A stretch of DNA of 64,000 nt. Origin: Luidia sarsii. Taxonomy: Eukaryota; Echinodermata; Asteroidea; Paxillosida; Luidiidae. Position 1 is the stretch's first letter; every line of letters begins with the position of its first letter. Below, piece by piece: positions 35,068 to 48,500 of this stretch. The notes below the pieces were generated by a model. It had not been told where the DNA came from, did no database searches, and saw nothing but the letters and a program-made list of their open reading frames with translations. The position numbers and the translations under genes are program-made. Location of the stretch: positions 21,820,305 through 21,884,304 of the forward strand of contig OX465103.1 in NCBI GenBank assembly GCA_949987565.1. Direction: 5' to 3'.

Positions 35068-36536
35068 GTTGGTTTCCCAGAATGCAAATGGTAAAAAAAA
35101 ATGGCTGCCCTCGTCCCCCCCCCCAACGGTGAAGTTTCAGATTATACCAAATTTGTTGAGGAAGTATGTAACGTTTTAAAGTTTTATTGCTGATTTTTGT
35201 TGCCTTATAAACTTATAAAAGATAATTAAGAAATACAATATATAACAAAATACTAAAACTGTTTATATCGCTTGCCTTCTTGAAACATTTTTGATTGAAA
35301 TACACATTTCTTTTTTGTTTTTAAACCCCCTATTTATGAATGGAATAATCTAAACATAACTGTGCTAACATGTGGGTTCGCGCTTCACAACAACTTGAAC
35401 AAGTTCGTTGGAGTTGAGTCGTGTGGTCGGAGATGCCAGTTCTAAATGTCGAGTTTGTGCAATTTTGCTCCCACCTTTTTGTTGTAGAGTTTTTTTACTA
35501 GCTAAAGGTAATTATAGTGTATTTCATAATTTTATTAACAAATGTGGCAGATACACACTGGGCGAAAGGTGAATCCTAATTTATTTATTCAATTTGGCTA
35601 AACACTCGCGCGATAACGTCTGTTGCCTGAGGCATCAGTACTACTACTAAGTACTAGTACTACTACTACTAATACTAGACAGTAGACAGTTCTCGTTCGA
35701 CTTATCGCCCCATTGAACACAAAACCGTGTACGGTAAATTGAATGTTTTCCCCTGTATGTTTAGCCATGGTTTAGCAAGGGTAGCGGCAAACTCGGCGGA
35801 TGCATACAGCTAGTGGCAAGTATAAAAGAACAATCACAATGCGTGCACAGGGCGGCGCTAGCTTCATGCGTGCGCCGAGTTTGCCATGCAGTCACCAAGG
35901 GAATCTCCGCTGATTTCCCCGGAACTACCCACCCAACGTTCTAACGAAAAACGTATTTTGTTGCTGGTATCTAGACAAAAACTCTGTGTGGGTTTCATTT
36001 CTGAACATAATCTGGGTTTTGGAGAAAAAAAAAAAAATTAAATTCACGAAGTTACGTGCTTCGTCATAGAGATGTGCGATGAAAATACGCAGTGGCTGTT
36101 GTTACGGCAGTCGTCCGTGTGGTTCCCTGACTTAACAGTATTTGTCAGGATGTTTAGCTCTTGGAACCAGACTATCAGCTAATAGACTGGTTCAACCAGC
36201 CTGCAATGCTGACGAAATACAATCAAGTCAGGGAACCACACGGACGACTGCCGTAACAACAGCCACTGCGATGAAAATAAGGCGAGTTTGGCATGATGCT
36301 TGAGTGGGCCTTACATTTCAATCACAAGAGGATGTTTGCCTTCTCAAATAAATGTAATTTGATAGTCTCTACTGGTGCGGGAGTGCCAATCAGAAGCATT
36401 CGACCATGGAGGAATTCCTCCCTGATTTCAACCATTAATTGAGCAAGGATCACGCCCCCAATTTTCATCCCTCTTTCTTTTCCCTGTATTTGTGTCGCAG
36501 TGTTTGTTTCAGCTGGACGTGTAGCAGTGTGAGAGT
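35068..36536. promoter_or_regulatory. Divergent NDUFB11-ATRIP intergenic region
   Basis: 1469 bp separate the two start codons, which point away from each other, so both promoters and 5' UTRs must lie here. I see no TATA box in a meaningful position. CTACTAGTACTACTACTACT repeats lie at 35640-35680. One transposon (36088-36270) sits inside. A TTGTTTCAG at 36504-36512 looks like an acceptor, so ATRIP may have a non-coding first exon upstream. Shared regulation is inference. Confidence 0.45.
36088..36270 (+). mobile_element. 183-bp hairpin MITE, copy 3
   Basis: Same orientation as copy 1, with perfect ATGAAAATA duplications at 36079-36087 and 36271-36279. It ends 266 bp upstream of the ATRIP start codon, within the shared upstream region. 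Its ends match the consensus exactly, so it is probably the youngest of the three. Confidence 0.9.
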
Positions 36537-39500
36537 ATGTCAGTCAATCCACTTTTCGGCGGCCCGTCCCAGAGTTCCCTGCCTGGCACTAGTAGAGGTG
36601 GCAACAATGTCCTGCGTCAGACCAACCTGAACGCGGGCAACTGGAACCACCGCAGCGGCGGCGGGGCCAGCTCGCTGAGGCCCCGCAAGAAGCCGCGCAC
36701 GGCTGGGGACCCCACAATGAGCGAGTCGGACCCATTCCAGGACTTTGACAGCTTCACCGAGGACGACCTGGAGACTTTTGACATGATCGCGTCGCAGGCC
36801 CTGAGCCAGCAGCCCCGGTTGGCGGACGACGGCCCGCCGGACCAGGCTCTCAGACGGCCCGCGAGCACCCCGCGATTCCAGAGGCACCCGAGCAGCGCTA
36901 GCTTTGCAGCGCCGGTGCCCTTCGCCCAGGCAGCCAACCAAACCAACGCCTCAGCGACTACCCAGGCCTCTAGCGGGTACAGTTCTTATCAGCATTCCAA
37001 CAGCCTCGGTGCCTCAGGTGCCGGAAGGTTCACCTTCAGCGCCTCCGGAGCACTCGGCAGACAAGCGCAAGCGCCAGTCGCCTCGGCGGTGTCCGCAGCT
37101 CAGCAGGCGCCACCGACGTCCACGATTTCCACGGCCCAGGGCAGAACCGTCCCCACCAGGCAGAGCAACGTCAGCGGAACAAAGATTTACTACAGCTCGC
37201 AGTATCGCACGGGAAGCACGTCGCCCGGCGGGCACCAGCAGGCCGAGAGCTTAGACTCAGTCAGGGCTCAATCCCTCCATGCGAGTCGATCGACCGGGAT
37301 GCAGAGAAACGCCCTGCAGGCGAACGCGGGCCCTAAAGCGACCGCTGTCAAGTCGGAGTCCCGGCCCGGATCAACAACAACGTCCGTGAACTCGATTGTG
37401 GATGGGTTCTGTGCAGATGTGGATGCTCAAAGCGATGCTCAGCTCTCGTGCGGCAGATCCGTAGCTCAGCCGCTGAGGGGCAACTCCAGGGAGGCGCTGT
37501 ACTCGGGGCCTTCCCAGGGCGGTGGCCGTAGTAGCACCGTCAGTCTGACCCCGCCCAAGGGTGCCGTTGCCCGGGAGTCGCCGGGCCTGCCGACCAGCGA
37601 CAAAGGCCGGGGCTCGGCCTCGCAGCAGGTGCCGCCCACTCTCCAACAGCAGCAAGTCTCCAAGTACAAGACAGAGTGCGATACGGCCAAGCAAGAAGTC
37701 AGTCAAATGTTGCAACCATCAAAATGCAGCAGCTTTACCCTAACCCCCTCAAACCCATCAAACACCAATGCGATGTTTGGTTGAACGTTGGCTAAGCCAT
37801 AGCTGCCAAGTTACCAACCATTCCTATTTTGGAATGTATCACTTTTTACATGCTCTTGACAATGGATTCCGATTTTTGGTCATGAAAATACACATGTATT
37901 CCTGTGTAGTTTGCTCTGCAATTCCTCTTTTTCAGCTTCTGTATTCCTAATTTCCTTTATGCCAACCAAACAAACATAATCGAGGTTGTGCAATCACTCA
38001 CCAATGAGGCACATTCTTATCAAATCAATAAAAATGTCAACGTATCACGGCCCCATTTTCATTCAGATGCAAACAACCAAAATTTAGTTAAGCTAGCTAG
38101 GTTCACGCAAAGTAGATGCAGCCTTTTCACTTTAAGTCAAACAAATAATAAACTCACTGAGCATTTTTGAAAAATGGCACAGAAAGCTTTGATTGGACAA
38201 TTTTGACTAGGACCTGAGTTTTCTTTACCACTTTTTAAAAAAAATCAAAAGTTTACTTTCCTTTCATACTTGTTTCATTTAACGACCATCCTGTATTGGT
38301 CATTCTGGTGGTTTTGGTTGAAGGAATACAATTTTCATTTGAATGAATACAATTTTCATTTGAATGAATGCAATTTTCATTTGAATGAATACAATTTTCA
38401 TTTGAATGAATGCAATTTTCATTTGAATGAATGCAATTTTCATTTGAATGAATACAATTTTCATTTGAATGAATACAATTTTCATTTGAATTAATGCAAT
38501 TTTCATTTGAATGAATGCAACTTTCATTTGAATGAATACAATTTTCATTTGAATTAATGCAATTTTCATTTGAATTAATGCAATTTTCATTTGAATGAAA
38601 ACAATTTTCATTTGAATTAATGCAATTTTCATTTGAATGAATACAATTTTCATTTGAATTAATGCAATTTTCATTTGAATGAAAACAATTTTCATTTGAA
38701 TGAATACAATTTTCATTTGAATTAATGCAATTTTCATTTGAATGAAAACAATTTTCATTTGAATAAATACAATTTTCATTTTAATTAATGCAATTTTCAT
38801 TTGAATAAATACAATTTTCAATTTCATTGCTCCTTTCGCTCAGCTGACACGCTTGACCAAGGACATGATCACCAAGGAGGGTGAGATCCAAGTACTGAGG
38901 CAGAACCTGGGCAAGGTGAACGCAGAGGTGAGCCGTCTACATGCGGAACGGGTGCAGGCAGAGCAGCTGAAGAAAGAACAGATTGACGGGTTGGAGAGAG
39001 CCTTGAGGAAAGAGGTAGGCCCCAGGAAAGCCGTCAGTCAGGAGGTAATGAGTAATGACTGTTATGATGTTGACTCCTAGGTATAATAGGATTTTTATGT
39101 CATTGACGATCTACTTGCCTCACTCAATGTGTATTTAACACTATATGCTCAGTTTTATTATATGTTACCATATCTGTGATACAGCACAGTATTCGATACA
39201 ACTTCAAATTCACGTCACAACCTCGACCAGCTGGGTGCTCCTGTGGTTAAGATGTCTGCACTATATAGCAGGAGTTGGGTCCTGCCCGAGCTGTCTGAAT
39301 TTGTTTTCAGCAGACATTGAGGCCAAGCACTGAGTAGGGGGGTAGTATTGATAACACATCAAGTAGGGCAAGCTCTTGCTGGGATCATGTTGGCATGAGC
39401 TTCCCCTATGGCCAGGGGCCAATTTCATAGCGCCGCTTAAGCGCCAAAATGTGCTTCAGCGCAAACACTCATGAGCCACAGGATCCCCTTGCCTACCCAA

Positions 39501-42500
39501 ACTTCACTTTTGTTTCACGCTAAGTAAAGAAAGAGTGGAAAACAAGTCAAAAGCAATGGACGTCAAATTGCAGGGCAGCTTGTAATCCTGCATACACAAT
39601 GAAGACTTTTCCTGCTTAGCAGATTTTCACGCTTAAGCGGCTCTATGAAATTGGGCCCAGGACTCTGGGATCCCTGAATGCAGCCCATCGGTGGCCATCT
39701 TCATAGAGCCACTATTAAAGCATGAAGCATCTTCCTTGTGTCATTTTGTTGTCTCTTTTTTGTAAAGTCTATTAGTTGATGTTTACTTCCCAGGGCGGTG
39801 GCCGTAATAGTCTGACCCCGGGATTACAAACCCGATTCCAAACCATTTTGAGATGTGATGTAAAACTGCTTTTGATTGAATTACACTCTTCCTTACTTAG
39901 CCTGGAACAAAAAGGAAGTTTGGATAGGCAAAGCAGGGCTCGACCTTAGCACTAGCCCGACGGTCATTGTCTAGTAAAAACAGCTGCGGGCTGGTAAAAT
40001 TACCCACTTTGCTAGCTCGGCGGACTAGTAAAAAGTAGACAGCAGTCTGGAGGCAAAAAAACAATGTGGGTGGGGATGAGAAAGTAGAAACTAATAATTT
40101 GTTTTACTTGACCTAATAACCTTGTTTTGAATTCAATATTAATGATACAGGGCTAGTAAAACTTGCTGCGGGCTAGTAAAAAACTCAATTTACTAGCCCG
40201 GTGGGCTAGTTAAAAAAAAAATTAAGCGCGAGGCTTGCAAAGGTAAGGTGAATCGCGACTTCTTATTTTTGGAGCCTAGGCACATCCTCTCTGTGTCGGC
40301 CTCTCGCCTACAGATAGAGAGCCTCCAGACCCGGCTGCACTTCCAGGAGGCGGAGCTGATGCAAGCGCACAGCGCCAGCCAGAGCCAGCAGCGTAGCAGC
40401 AGGCCTCCGGTCCCTGCTCCCCAGGCGGCCGGGCCCGTCACCCCGCCCAGGCAGGCCACGCTGCCTTGCACCTCCTCCTCTACCTCCGCCTCGGCCACCC
40501 CCGCCCTCAGCAGCAACGGCAGCAGCAGCAGGCCCCAGGCAGACCCCGGCGACCCCAACACCTTCCCCACGCAGCAGACGTTCATGGCCGACAACCCACA
40601 GTTGGCGGCGGCGGACAGGGGTCCGCTGAGGTCGCCGCGGCTGCGGACCTTCCCGGAGGGTCAGGGGTCACGCAGCAGTCCCAGACGGAGCCCAAAGATG
40701 AGCAAAAGTCGCAGTATGTACATTGGATGAGTTTGACTCGTACTTGGAAATGCAATTCCAAGCAGTAGGAATAGGTGATGAGCGATGGTCCTGAGTAGCA
40801 CTTGGTTGAAATGGATTACTGAGCCCATGCATAAAAACAGCTAACTTCTTTTTTTAACCAAAAAGGTATTATTATTATATCCTTTCAAAATACAATGCCT
40901 TTGTTTGGAGTCATTCAATGCCAATTGTTTTGGACCAAACCATCAAAGATTGAAGAGAAATTTTGTATTCTAATTCATATTCTAACTTAAAAATTTACGT
41001 TTCGATCCAAGCAGGACCTTTCTCAAAGGCAGAGTGACAAGGACAAAACAGATACATGTACACGAAGGAAGGGGGGAGGGGGTGAATAGGACACGGATGA
41101 GAAACAAATGACAAAGAGTGAAGCTGGTAGGGAGAGATCAAAGGGAAGGGCAAGGAGTAGGGTAGGGATTAGTGAGAAGAGGGGGAAAGATCAAAGAGAA
41201 GGGCAAGGAGTAGGGTAGGGATTAGTGAGAAGAGGGGGAAAGATCAAAGAGAGAAGTGTGAAGGACTGAACACAAAAGAAGGATTATCAGAAAGCTGCAT
41301 GGTTGAATAGTCCGAAGACACTTCATCCACATTTTCTCACGGCTAAGACGGACAGCATTACTACGATGACCAAGTGATTCTATTCTACATATTCTAACTG
41401 TGAGACAGTGAGACAGTACATACATTCTCATCATCGGTGAAATGATATCCCTTGTTGCAACCAACGCCACATGTCTATTGTCTGGTTTTCTTCTAGGCAT
41501 TCAGTCCCCAGCAGCCATGTCTACGTCTTCTAGTTCTTCTGTCCTCCATGGCAAGCCACCCTACAACACTAAAAAGTGCCTCATCTCATCCAGGCTTTGC
41601 AAAAGTAGGTCCATAGGATTTGATCAAGGACTCTACCCTTGTTACTGATCAGCAGTCAGCACTGTATTCCGTGTGCTTTTGACCCACCACAGGCGGCTGG
41701 GGCAGGGTTTGGTCAAGAGAGTCCTATCCCTAGTGCAAACCTCTCTCTTCAGAAAAGAGAGACATTTTGTTTCCATATCAAAATATTTCATTCTCTATCA
41801 AAGTGAAGAAAAACTGACTAGTTTTTTAACAATTTTAAAAAATGACGAAGGAAATTTTACTGAGCAAGTGACCTCTAGCCTAACGTATTAATGTTCTTAC
41901 CACCTGAACTATCCAATGCTTAAATTACATCCATCCCAAACAGTCACTATCTTTTTCGGTGTGAGGCGCCAGTCAGAAGCATTAAACCATTAATGTGTTG
42001 TTGTTTTTTAATTCTGTCACTATTCTCTTTTCCGTATTTTGGAAACAAATATTAAAAAGTTGCATCCGGGAAGCCTACCGGTAGCCCGTCTCCACAGAAA
42101 GAGCCGAAAAAGGCAGAGACAGAATCCCACTGCCATCAGAAAAAAAATTCTCAGAGAGTAGAAATCAGTGTGTTTCATGAACCAGGGCTTACGTCGCTCA
42201 CAGTGAATTTTGAATTTTTAATCTGCCTGCCAACCATTGACAAGTGTAGAGGTGATAAACATCTTGGTGCTTATTTTGCTTTAACCCCATCCCCCCCCCC
42301 CTCTGCCTCCTGAAGCCTCCTCCAAAGATGCGCAGTTGGTCGGAAGTCTCCTCCAAGACAGGGACCTGAGGGTAGGCTCCTCAGTGGCAGGTCTGATAGG
42401 ACTGGTGCAGAGGAGTGGCTCCGACGGCTCCTCCCCAGATCTGAGAGAGACAGGGAAGGAGGAGCTAAATACTCCAGTCAAACCCAAAAGGTAAATTTGA

Positions 42501-45500
42501 ATTTTAGATTTTAAATTCTCAGTTTTCAGTTTTTATGTTTTTTAGTTTTTTAGTGTTTTAGTTTTTCATTTTTTCAGTTTTTTTCTTCTTCTTTTTTCTT
42601 CAGTTTTTCAATTTGTTTTTTTCATTTTTTTGTTTTTTTCATTTTTTTTTTAAATTTTTTTTTTTCAGTTTTTTTTATTTTTTTATAGTTTTTCAGTCTT
42701 TTCAGTTTTTTTCAGTTTTTCAGTTTTGAAAAGATGCACCATCTTATTGACACAGTGTTTTTGATCTCTCTACTTAGAGTCTTACTTCCAGAGAACTCGG
42801 TCACTAACCAGAGTGTAGAGCTAACTACAAGAGCCATCTCTAGCATCCTCCATCCTCCACGCGTCCCACCGCTGCCGCCAAATGCTGCCTCGGGTTCCGT
42901 CCTCTGTCCGTCCAGCGGCCCGAGCGGAGACCGCGCAGAGAGTGAGAGCTACGTCACCGACCTGCTCCCATTGCTGGAGGATCAGCTGGCGCTGTACATG
43001 GACACGGCTCGCAGCATCAGCCAGAGCAATGCCGCCGCCCTGTGCTCCACGTGCCCCAGCAGCAGCAGCAGCAGCAGTGCGGGCAGCCGCAGCCGAGACT
43101 GCTCCATGGATTCGACCGGCTCGGCCAGTCCCGGCGAGGAGAGCCTCAGCCTGAGCCGCGCCGAGGCCGCCGCGCTGTCTGCCCTGACTCTGCTGCGTCG
43201 CCTGCTCGTCTGTTCGCCGCCGGTGCGGACGGCCGTCCTGCGAGGCAGTGCGCCGAGAGACAGCGAGCCAGCGGGAAGTGACGGGGACGTGTCGGCCATG
43301 GAGATTGATCCATCGGCACCCCTCATCGATGTGAGTGGACAAACGTCCTAATGACCATTCAGTCATAATGATTTGTTTCATTAAAAGTAGAAAGAGGTTC
43401 AAGGGAAGTACAACTTCAGTCGGGAAGAATGTACATTGGTTGAACATAGTCCGAGTAACTTGGACCCTTACAATCGCCCTTTTAAAAAAATTTGAGGGGT
43501 CGGGCGATAGTAGGGTGCAAGGAATCCTGCTGGGAAACCCGGTAAGTAACTTGGACCCTACTATCGCCCGACCCCTCAAAATATTTTAAAAGGGCGATTG
43601 TAAGGGTCCAAGTTACTCGGACTAGGTTGAACAAAGATTTGATTTTCTTCTGAGTGATTTCCATTCATCACTTTTATTTGTCGAACTGTGTGAGTCAGGG
43701 TAATAACCTGTGTGGTATTACCTGTGTGGTGTATCTGAGATTTGAATTTTTTGAAGTTAAATAGCATGTTGGTTTGTGGGTGCACCATGTGCCTGTCTCT
43801 TCATGAGAGGTGTGGGGTCTGAGAAGAACCGTTGAGTGTGGACTAAACATTCAGGCCAGCATGCCAGTGGTCATTTCTCCGGCACACTCCCCTGAGGACA
43901 GCCAGAGCATACTGGCCAGAACATCACGTCCACACTCACTGGTTCCTCTCAGAACCCACACCTCTCGGTAACCCCCCGCACACCAACATCCTGCAGGGGG
44001 CGTACCGGTACCTGAATGATTTCCCCCCCCTCACCCCACGCTTCTGACATGCAGCCAACCCAGTGGCCGTCCAAACCCAGCAGCCGTTCGTCCACGGTCC
44101 AGGGAGTGAGCTGCCCGCGCACCAACGGCCTGCTGAGCAGGCTGATGAGGCTGGCGGGCCTGCAGCACGGACTGGGCAGTGTGGGCGCCGTGCGGGAGTC
44201 GGCGCTGAGCTGCCTCTGGGTCCTGGTCCGCAAGTCCAGCCGTCAGGAGGACAGGTAGGAGGACAGCCTGGTGGCGAGTCCGAGGACTCTTGCCGCTGGC
44301 ACCGTTATCGTCATTTCCGTTTTGTTGAAGCCGTTACCACAGCCCAAAAGCTGAATTTGAATGGCTTTCAACATTGGTTTGCCCGAGCCGATGTGTATTG
44401 TAAACACTATCATTCGGTGCTTTGCCCGATTGCCTCCAGAAAAAAATACTGGCAGCCCGAGCTGCCTTTTTTTTTTTTCTTCAGAGGTCTCGGGTTCATG
44501 TCCCGGTCCAGTCAAAGTTTTCTCGGCCAATTGCTCAAATTGTTTGAAACTTCCCAGTCTTTGTTCTTTGTTGATTAAAAAAAAAAATGTTAAAATTTAG
44601 TGATCCTGGCGTTTCGATCCTAGCAGGACCTTCAGAACATCAGGCCCACTAAATTTTAAGATTTGCATTTTGGTAATTGTAGTCAGTAAGCAGTTTGCAA
44701 CATTTTTGTATATCAAAAAATATCAAAATCGATATATATTTTTTCCCCACAACTTTCAGTCACCCAGTGCGAGAACCGACTTGTTTTCACAGAGTGTGGT
44801 CTCTCATGCCTTGGCATCGTGTTGCAATTTGACCTGTACGGTATGTTGTCTCAGGTTGCAGTCATTGCTGGTCCACGATGCCCTGTACCTCAGCCTGTCC
44901 CACGAGGCTAGCTTCACCCAGGCCTGCCACGCCCTGGACATCCTGACTGCCTTAGCCTCCTCCAGCAAGCTGACCAGTAAATACTGCAACCAGTCAGGTA
45001 CTGTGCGGCTTAGCGGCGTTAAATAGACTACATTCTGTCCAGTAGCCTATCTCCTGTGGCCATTTTGAATGCTAAGATGGCTTACAGTTTGAAAACCTGT
45101 GAAGAGTTTGACAAGACTTCAAGGTTTGCTTGGTGGAAGTTCCAAGTGGAAGTTTTGCAGTGACACCATGTAGCACATCTCTTTTGGGAAGGAGTGAGTG
45201 GCTCTGAAAATAGCCGGTAACTCAACGTTTCAGGCAGTGTGCACTCTGCTCGTCGTCAGGAGTCTCCACTGAGTGCACACTGCCCGAAACGTTGAGTTAC
45301 TGGCTGTTTTCAGAGCAAATGAGATGCGGTGCATGGTGTCCCCCCAAATCTTCCGCTGTGAAGCATTTCTTTCCAAATGGCTAGATGTGAGACTTTGCTT
45401 ATGCATGGTGGAATCACAATTTGGAAGGTTTGTGGCGAGACTCAGTATGTCATCTCCCTGGAGAATGAGTGTGGGTGGCTCTGATGAGAGCCTGGCACTC

Positions 45501-48500
45501 AACATTGCGGGCAGTGTGTGCTCTGCCCATCATCAGGAGTGTGCGGGGAGTCCAGCTGCCAAGACCGCTGGATTCGGGTTGCCGATTTGATTGAGACTTT
45601 CCACAAAGTTGGCAATCATTTTTGAATGGAACAATTTCACACCTCATGATGGGAACCAGTATGGCTTTCATGTTGTTAGTCTCATAGACCACTGTGTCAA
45701 AAGAGCACATTTTGCATGGCCTAATAGAAAACGGGGGGAGGAGGGGGGGAATTTGAAATTTGTTTCCAAAACTGCCACGAACTTTTCAAACCACCATTTT
45801 TTCAAAAGTCATCTTTGGATGGATTTGCAGGTTTGGGTTAAATGCTGATAAAGTGTACAACGCGGCATGTTTACGGCTGCCATTCTCCTAAATCCTCGGC
45901 AATCATTGGAGGAAAGGTTTTATTGTTTGTTTGTTTGTTTGTTTGGATAGACTCCTGTCTCCTACTCCAGTGCTATCGTAGCGGGGTCCACGGCCCCCTG
46001 GGATGCAGCGCTCCGCAGAAGATTCAGCTGACTCTCAAGGTAAACAAAAAACGTTGCGTTGTTGTCTCTGGAAATCCTTCGTCTCCTCCAGTGATGCCTT
46101 CAAAACATGAATGTCCCTAGGCCGTGGAAGAGCCCACGCAATTTTCAGTCGTCAAATCGGTTGTTTCATTTTGACGGTTCTGAAGGCACGGGTTGTAAGA
46201 CTTGGCGTGATTTCTATTTTATTTATTTATTTTTTATGTCGAACAGGTATCTCAAACTGCTCATTTTTATCTGTTAAAAACCATAAAAAACTGAAGGGCG
46301 CCCGCACCCCTGACGAGAATGTCTCGGTTGCATAAACGCTTACTTGCAGTCGCATCTCTCGGTCGCTTAAGCGCTCACTCGCAGTAGCACAATTTATTGG
46401 CCTTCAGTGATTTTCAGGAGATGACTTGCATCCCTTTGAAGGACAAGAAGCCGTTGTCTTGCATTTGCTAGCTTAGAGGAGACCAATCAACACGCTCAGC
46501 CTGCTATGTCAAGTGAATAGCCATAGCTTTGCATACATACCAATGGACACAATGTGGTTTTCTTTAAAGCAGTAAATCCTCTCATGAATTGTTGGGCGTT
46601 TTTGAAGTTTGGCGTCCGCTGTCTTTCATTGCGTTGAAGGCCGTTGCAGTGCTGTGGAGGATCATCGGTAGCCATCACCAGGGGGCAGCCTTGTTGGTGG
46701 ACACTGACTGCCGGTGTAGCATGGAGGTAAGTGGGTCCTGTGTGGCAAGGCTTGTGTCTTCCCTTGTGTTCTGGAAGCAAGCTTTGCTTTGTACCTTTTT
46801 TTTTTTTTATATGCTAAGACTGGAAAGCTAACCAAGGCATTTTTTTTCCTCTATTTGTATTTCTTTTCAATGGCTTGAATTTTTGTTTGTTTAAACAAAC
46901 AAAGGAATGGAAATTGACTAAGATCAGCTGATTAGATTTAGAAAATTAGATTGGGACTTGAACCCATGTGTTGGCTCCGTTGGCTTGACTATGTGACGGA
47001 GATTTGAAAATGATGCATTGTTCAAAAACCCCTGTATGGCGGTCATCGGCGCTGTAAACCCCGCGGTGCAAAGCGCAAAGTGGTTAAAGACCAAGAAACG
47101 TTTAGAGGAATTGAGCCCAGTCCTGTGGTTTTGCATACCTGCACTCTAATCACCTACCGTAAGCTATCCTGCCCTTAGATGGCAGCATTCCTAAAATGTC
47201 AACTATCTCTGCTGGGATGGGGTGCTTGTCATCAATCTCTTGTTAACCAGCCTATGTATCATGTCCGTCCATTTCTCATTAGTTGTTGAATGCAGTCGTG
47301 CTGATGACGAGGAAGGTTCTGCAGGTTACCATGGCGATTGCATCCCGCCAACATCCAACTATCTACTGGTGAGTTCTTGGTGTCCAGCTTGTTTTTAGAC
47401 TCCCAACTCTGTACCCCATCCCCACCCCCCCCCACCCCCAACCCCCACCCCCACCCCCCTGCTTGTTTTGAATCTGCTGCAGTTTTGAATCTACTGCAGT
47501 TTTTAATCAGCTGCAGTTTTGAATCTACTGCAGTTTTTAATCAGCTGCAGTTTTTAATCAGCTGCAGTTTTTAATCTGCTTCAGTTTTGAATGTACTGCA
47601 GTTTTTAATCTGCTTCAGTTTTGAATGTACTGCAGTTTTGAATCTGCTGCAGTTTTGAATCTGCTTGTTTTGAATCTGCTGCAGTTTTGAATCTACTGCA
47701 GTTTTTAATCAGCTGCAGTTTTTAATCAGCTGCAGTTTTTAATCTGCTTCAGTTTTGAATGTACTGCAGTTTTTAATCTGCTTCAGTTTTTAATCTGCTT
47801 CAGTTTTGAATGTACTGCAGTTTTGAATTTGCTTCAGTTTTGAGTCTGCTTCAGTTTGAATCTTGCAGGTTTTCATCTGCTTGTTTTGAATCTGCTGCAG
47901 TTTTGAATCTGGTTCAGTTTTGAATCTGCTTCAGTTTTGAATCTGCTGCAGTTTTGAATCTGCTGCAGTTTTGAATCTACTGCAGTTTTAAATCTGCTGC
48001 AGTTTTGAATCTTCTGCAGTTTTGAATCTACTGCAGTTTTAAATCTGCTGCAGTTTTTAATCTTCTGCAGTTTTGAATCTACTGCAGTTTTGAATCTGGT
48101 TCAGTTTTTTTTAATCTGCTTCAGTTTTGAATCTGCTGCAGTTTTGAATCTACTGCAGTTTTGAATCTGCTGCAGTTTTAAATCTGCTGCAGTTTTGAAT
48201 CTACTGCAGTTTTGAATCTACTGCAGTTTTGAATCTGGTTCAGTTTTTTTTAATCTGCTTCAGTTTTGAATCTGCTGCAGTTTTGAATCTACTGCAGTTT
48301 TGAATCTGCTGCAGTTTTGAATCTGCTGCAGTTTTGAATCTACTGCAGTTTTGAATCTGGTTCCAGGCCTCGATCTTTACCGCGGCCACCGCGGCCAATG
48401 GCCGCGTGCCCTTCCAACTTGGCCGCGATGCCCCTTCAAAAAATACACTTGTCGCGGCCAACTTGGCCAGCGTGCCCTTTTGTATTTATACCTCTACATC

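Noticed and set aside
38300..38827. 175-codon minus-strand frame of heptad-like IQMKIAL repeats
   Set aside because: The 21-bp repeat unit is a multiple of three without stops, so the frame is open by construction. It lies antisense in an ATRIP intron with no promoter or splice context.
40466..40768. Overlapping +1 frame in ATRIP exon 3 (Gln/Gly-rich)
   Set aside because: Shadow frame of GC-rich coding sequence; the other frame matches ATRIP and closes the splice phases.
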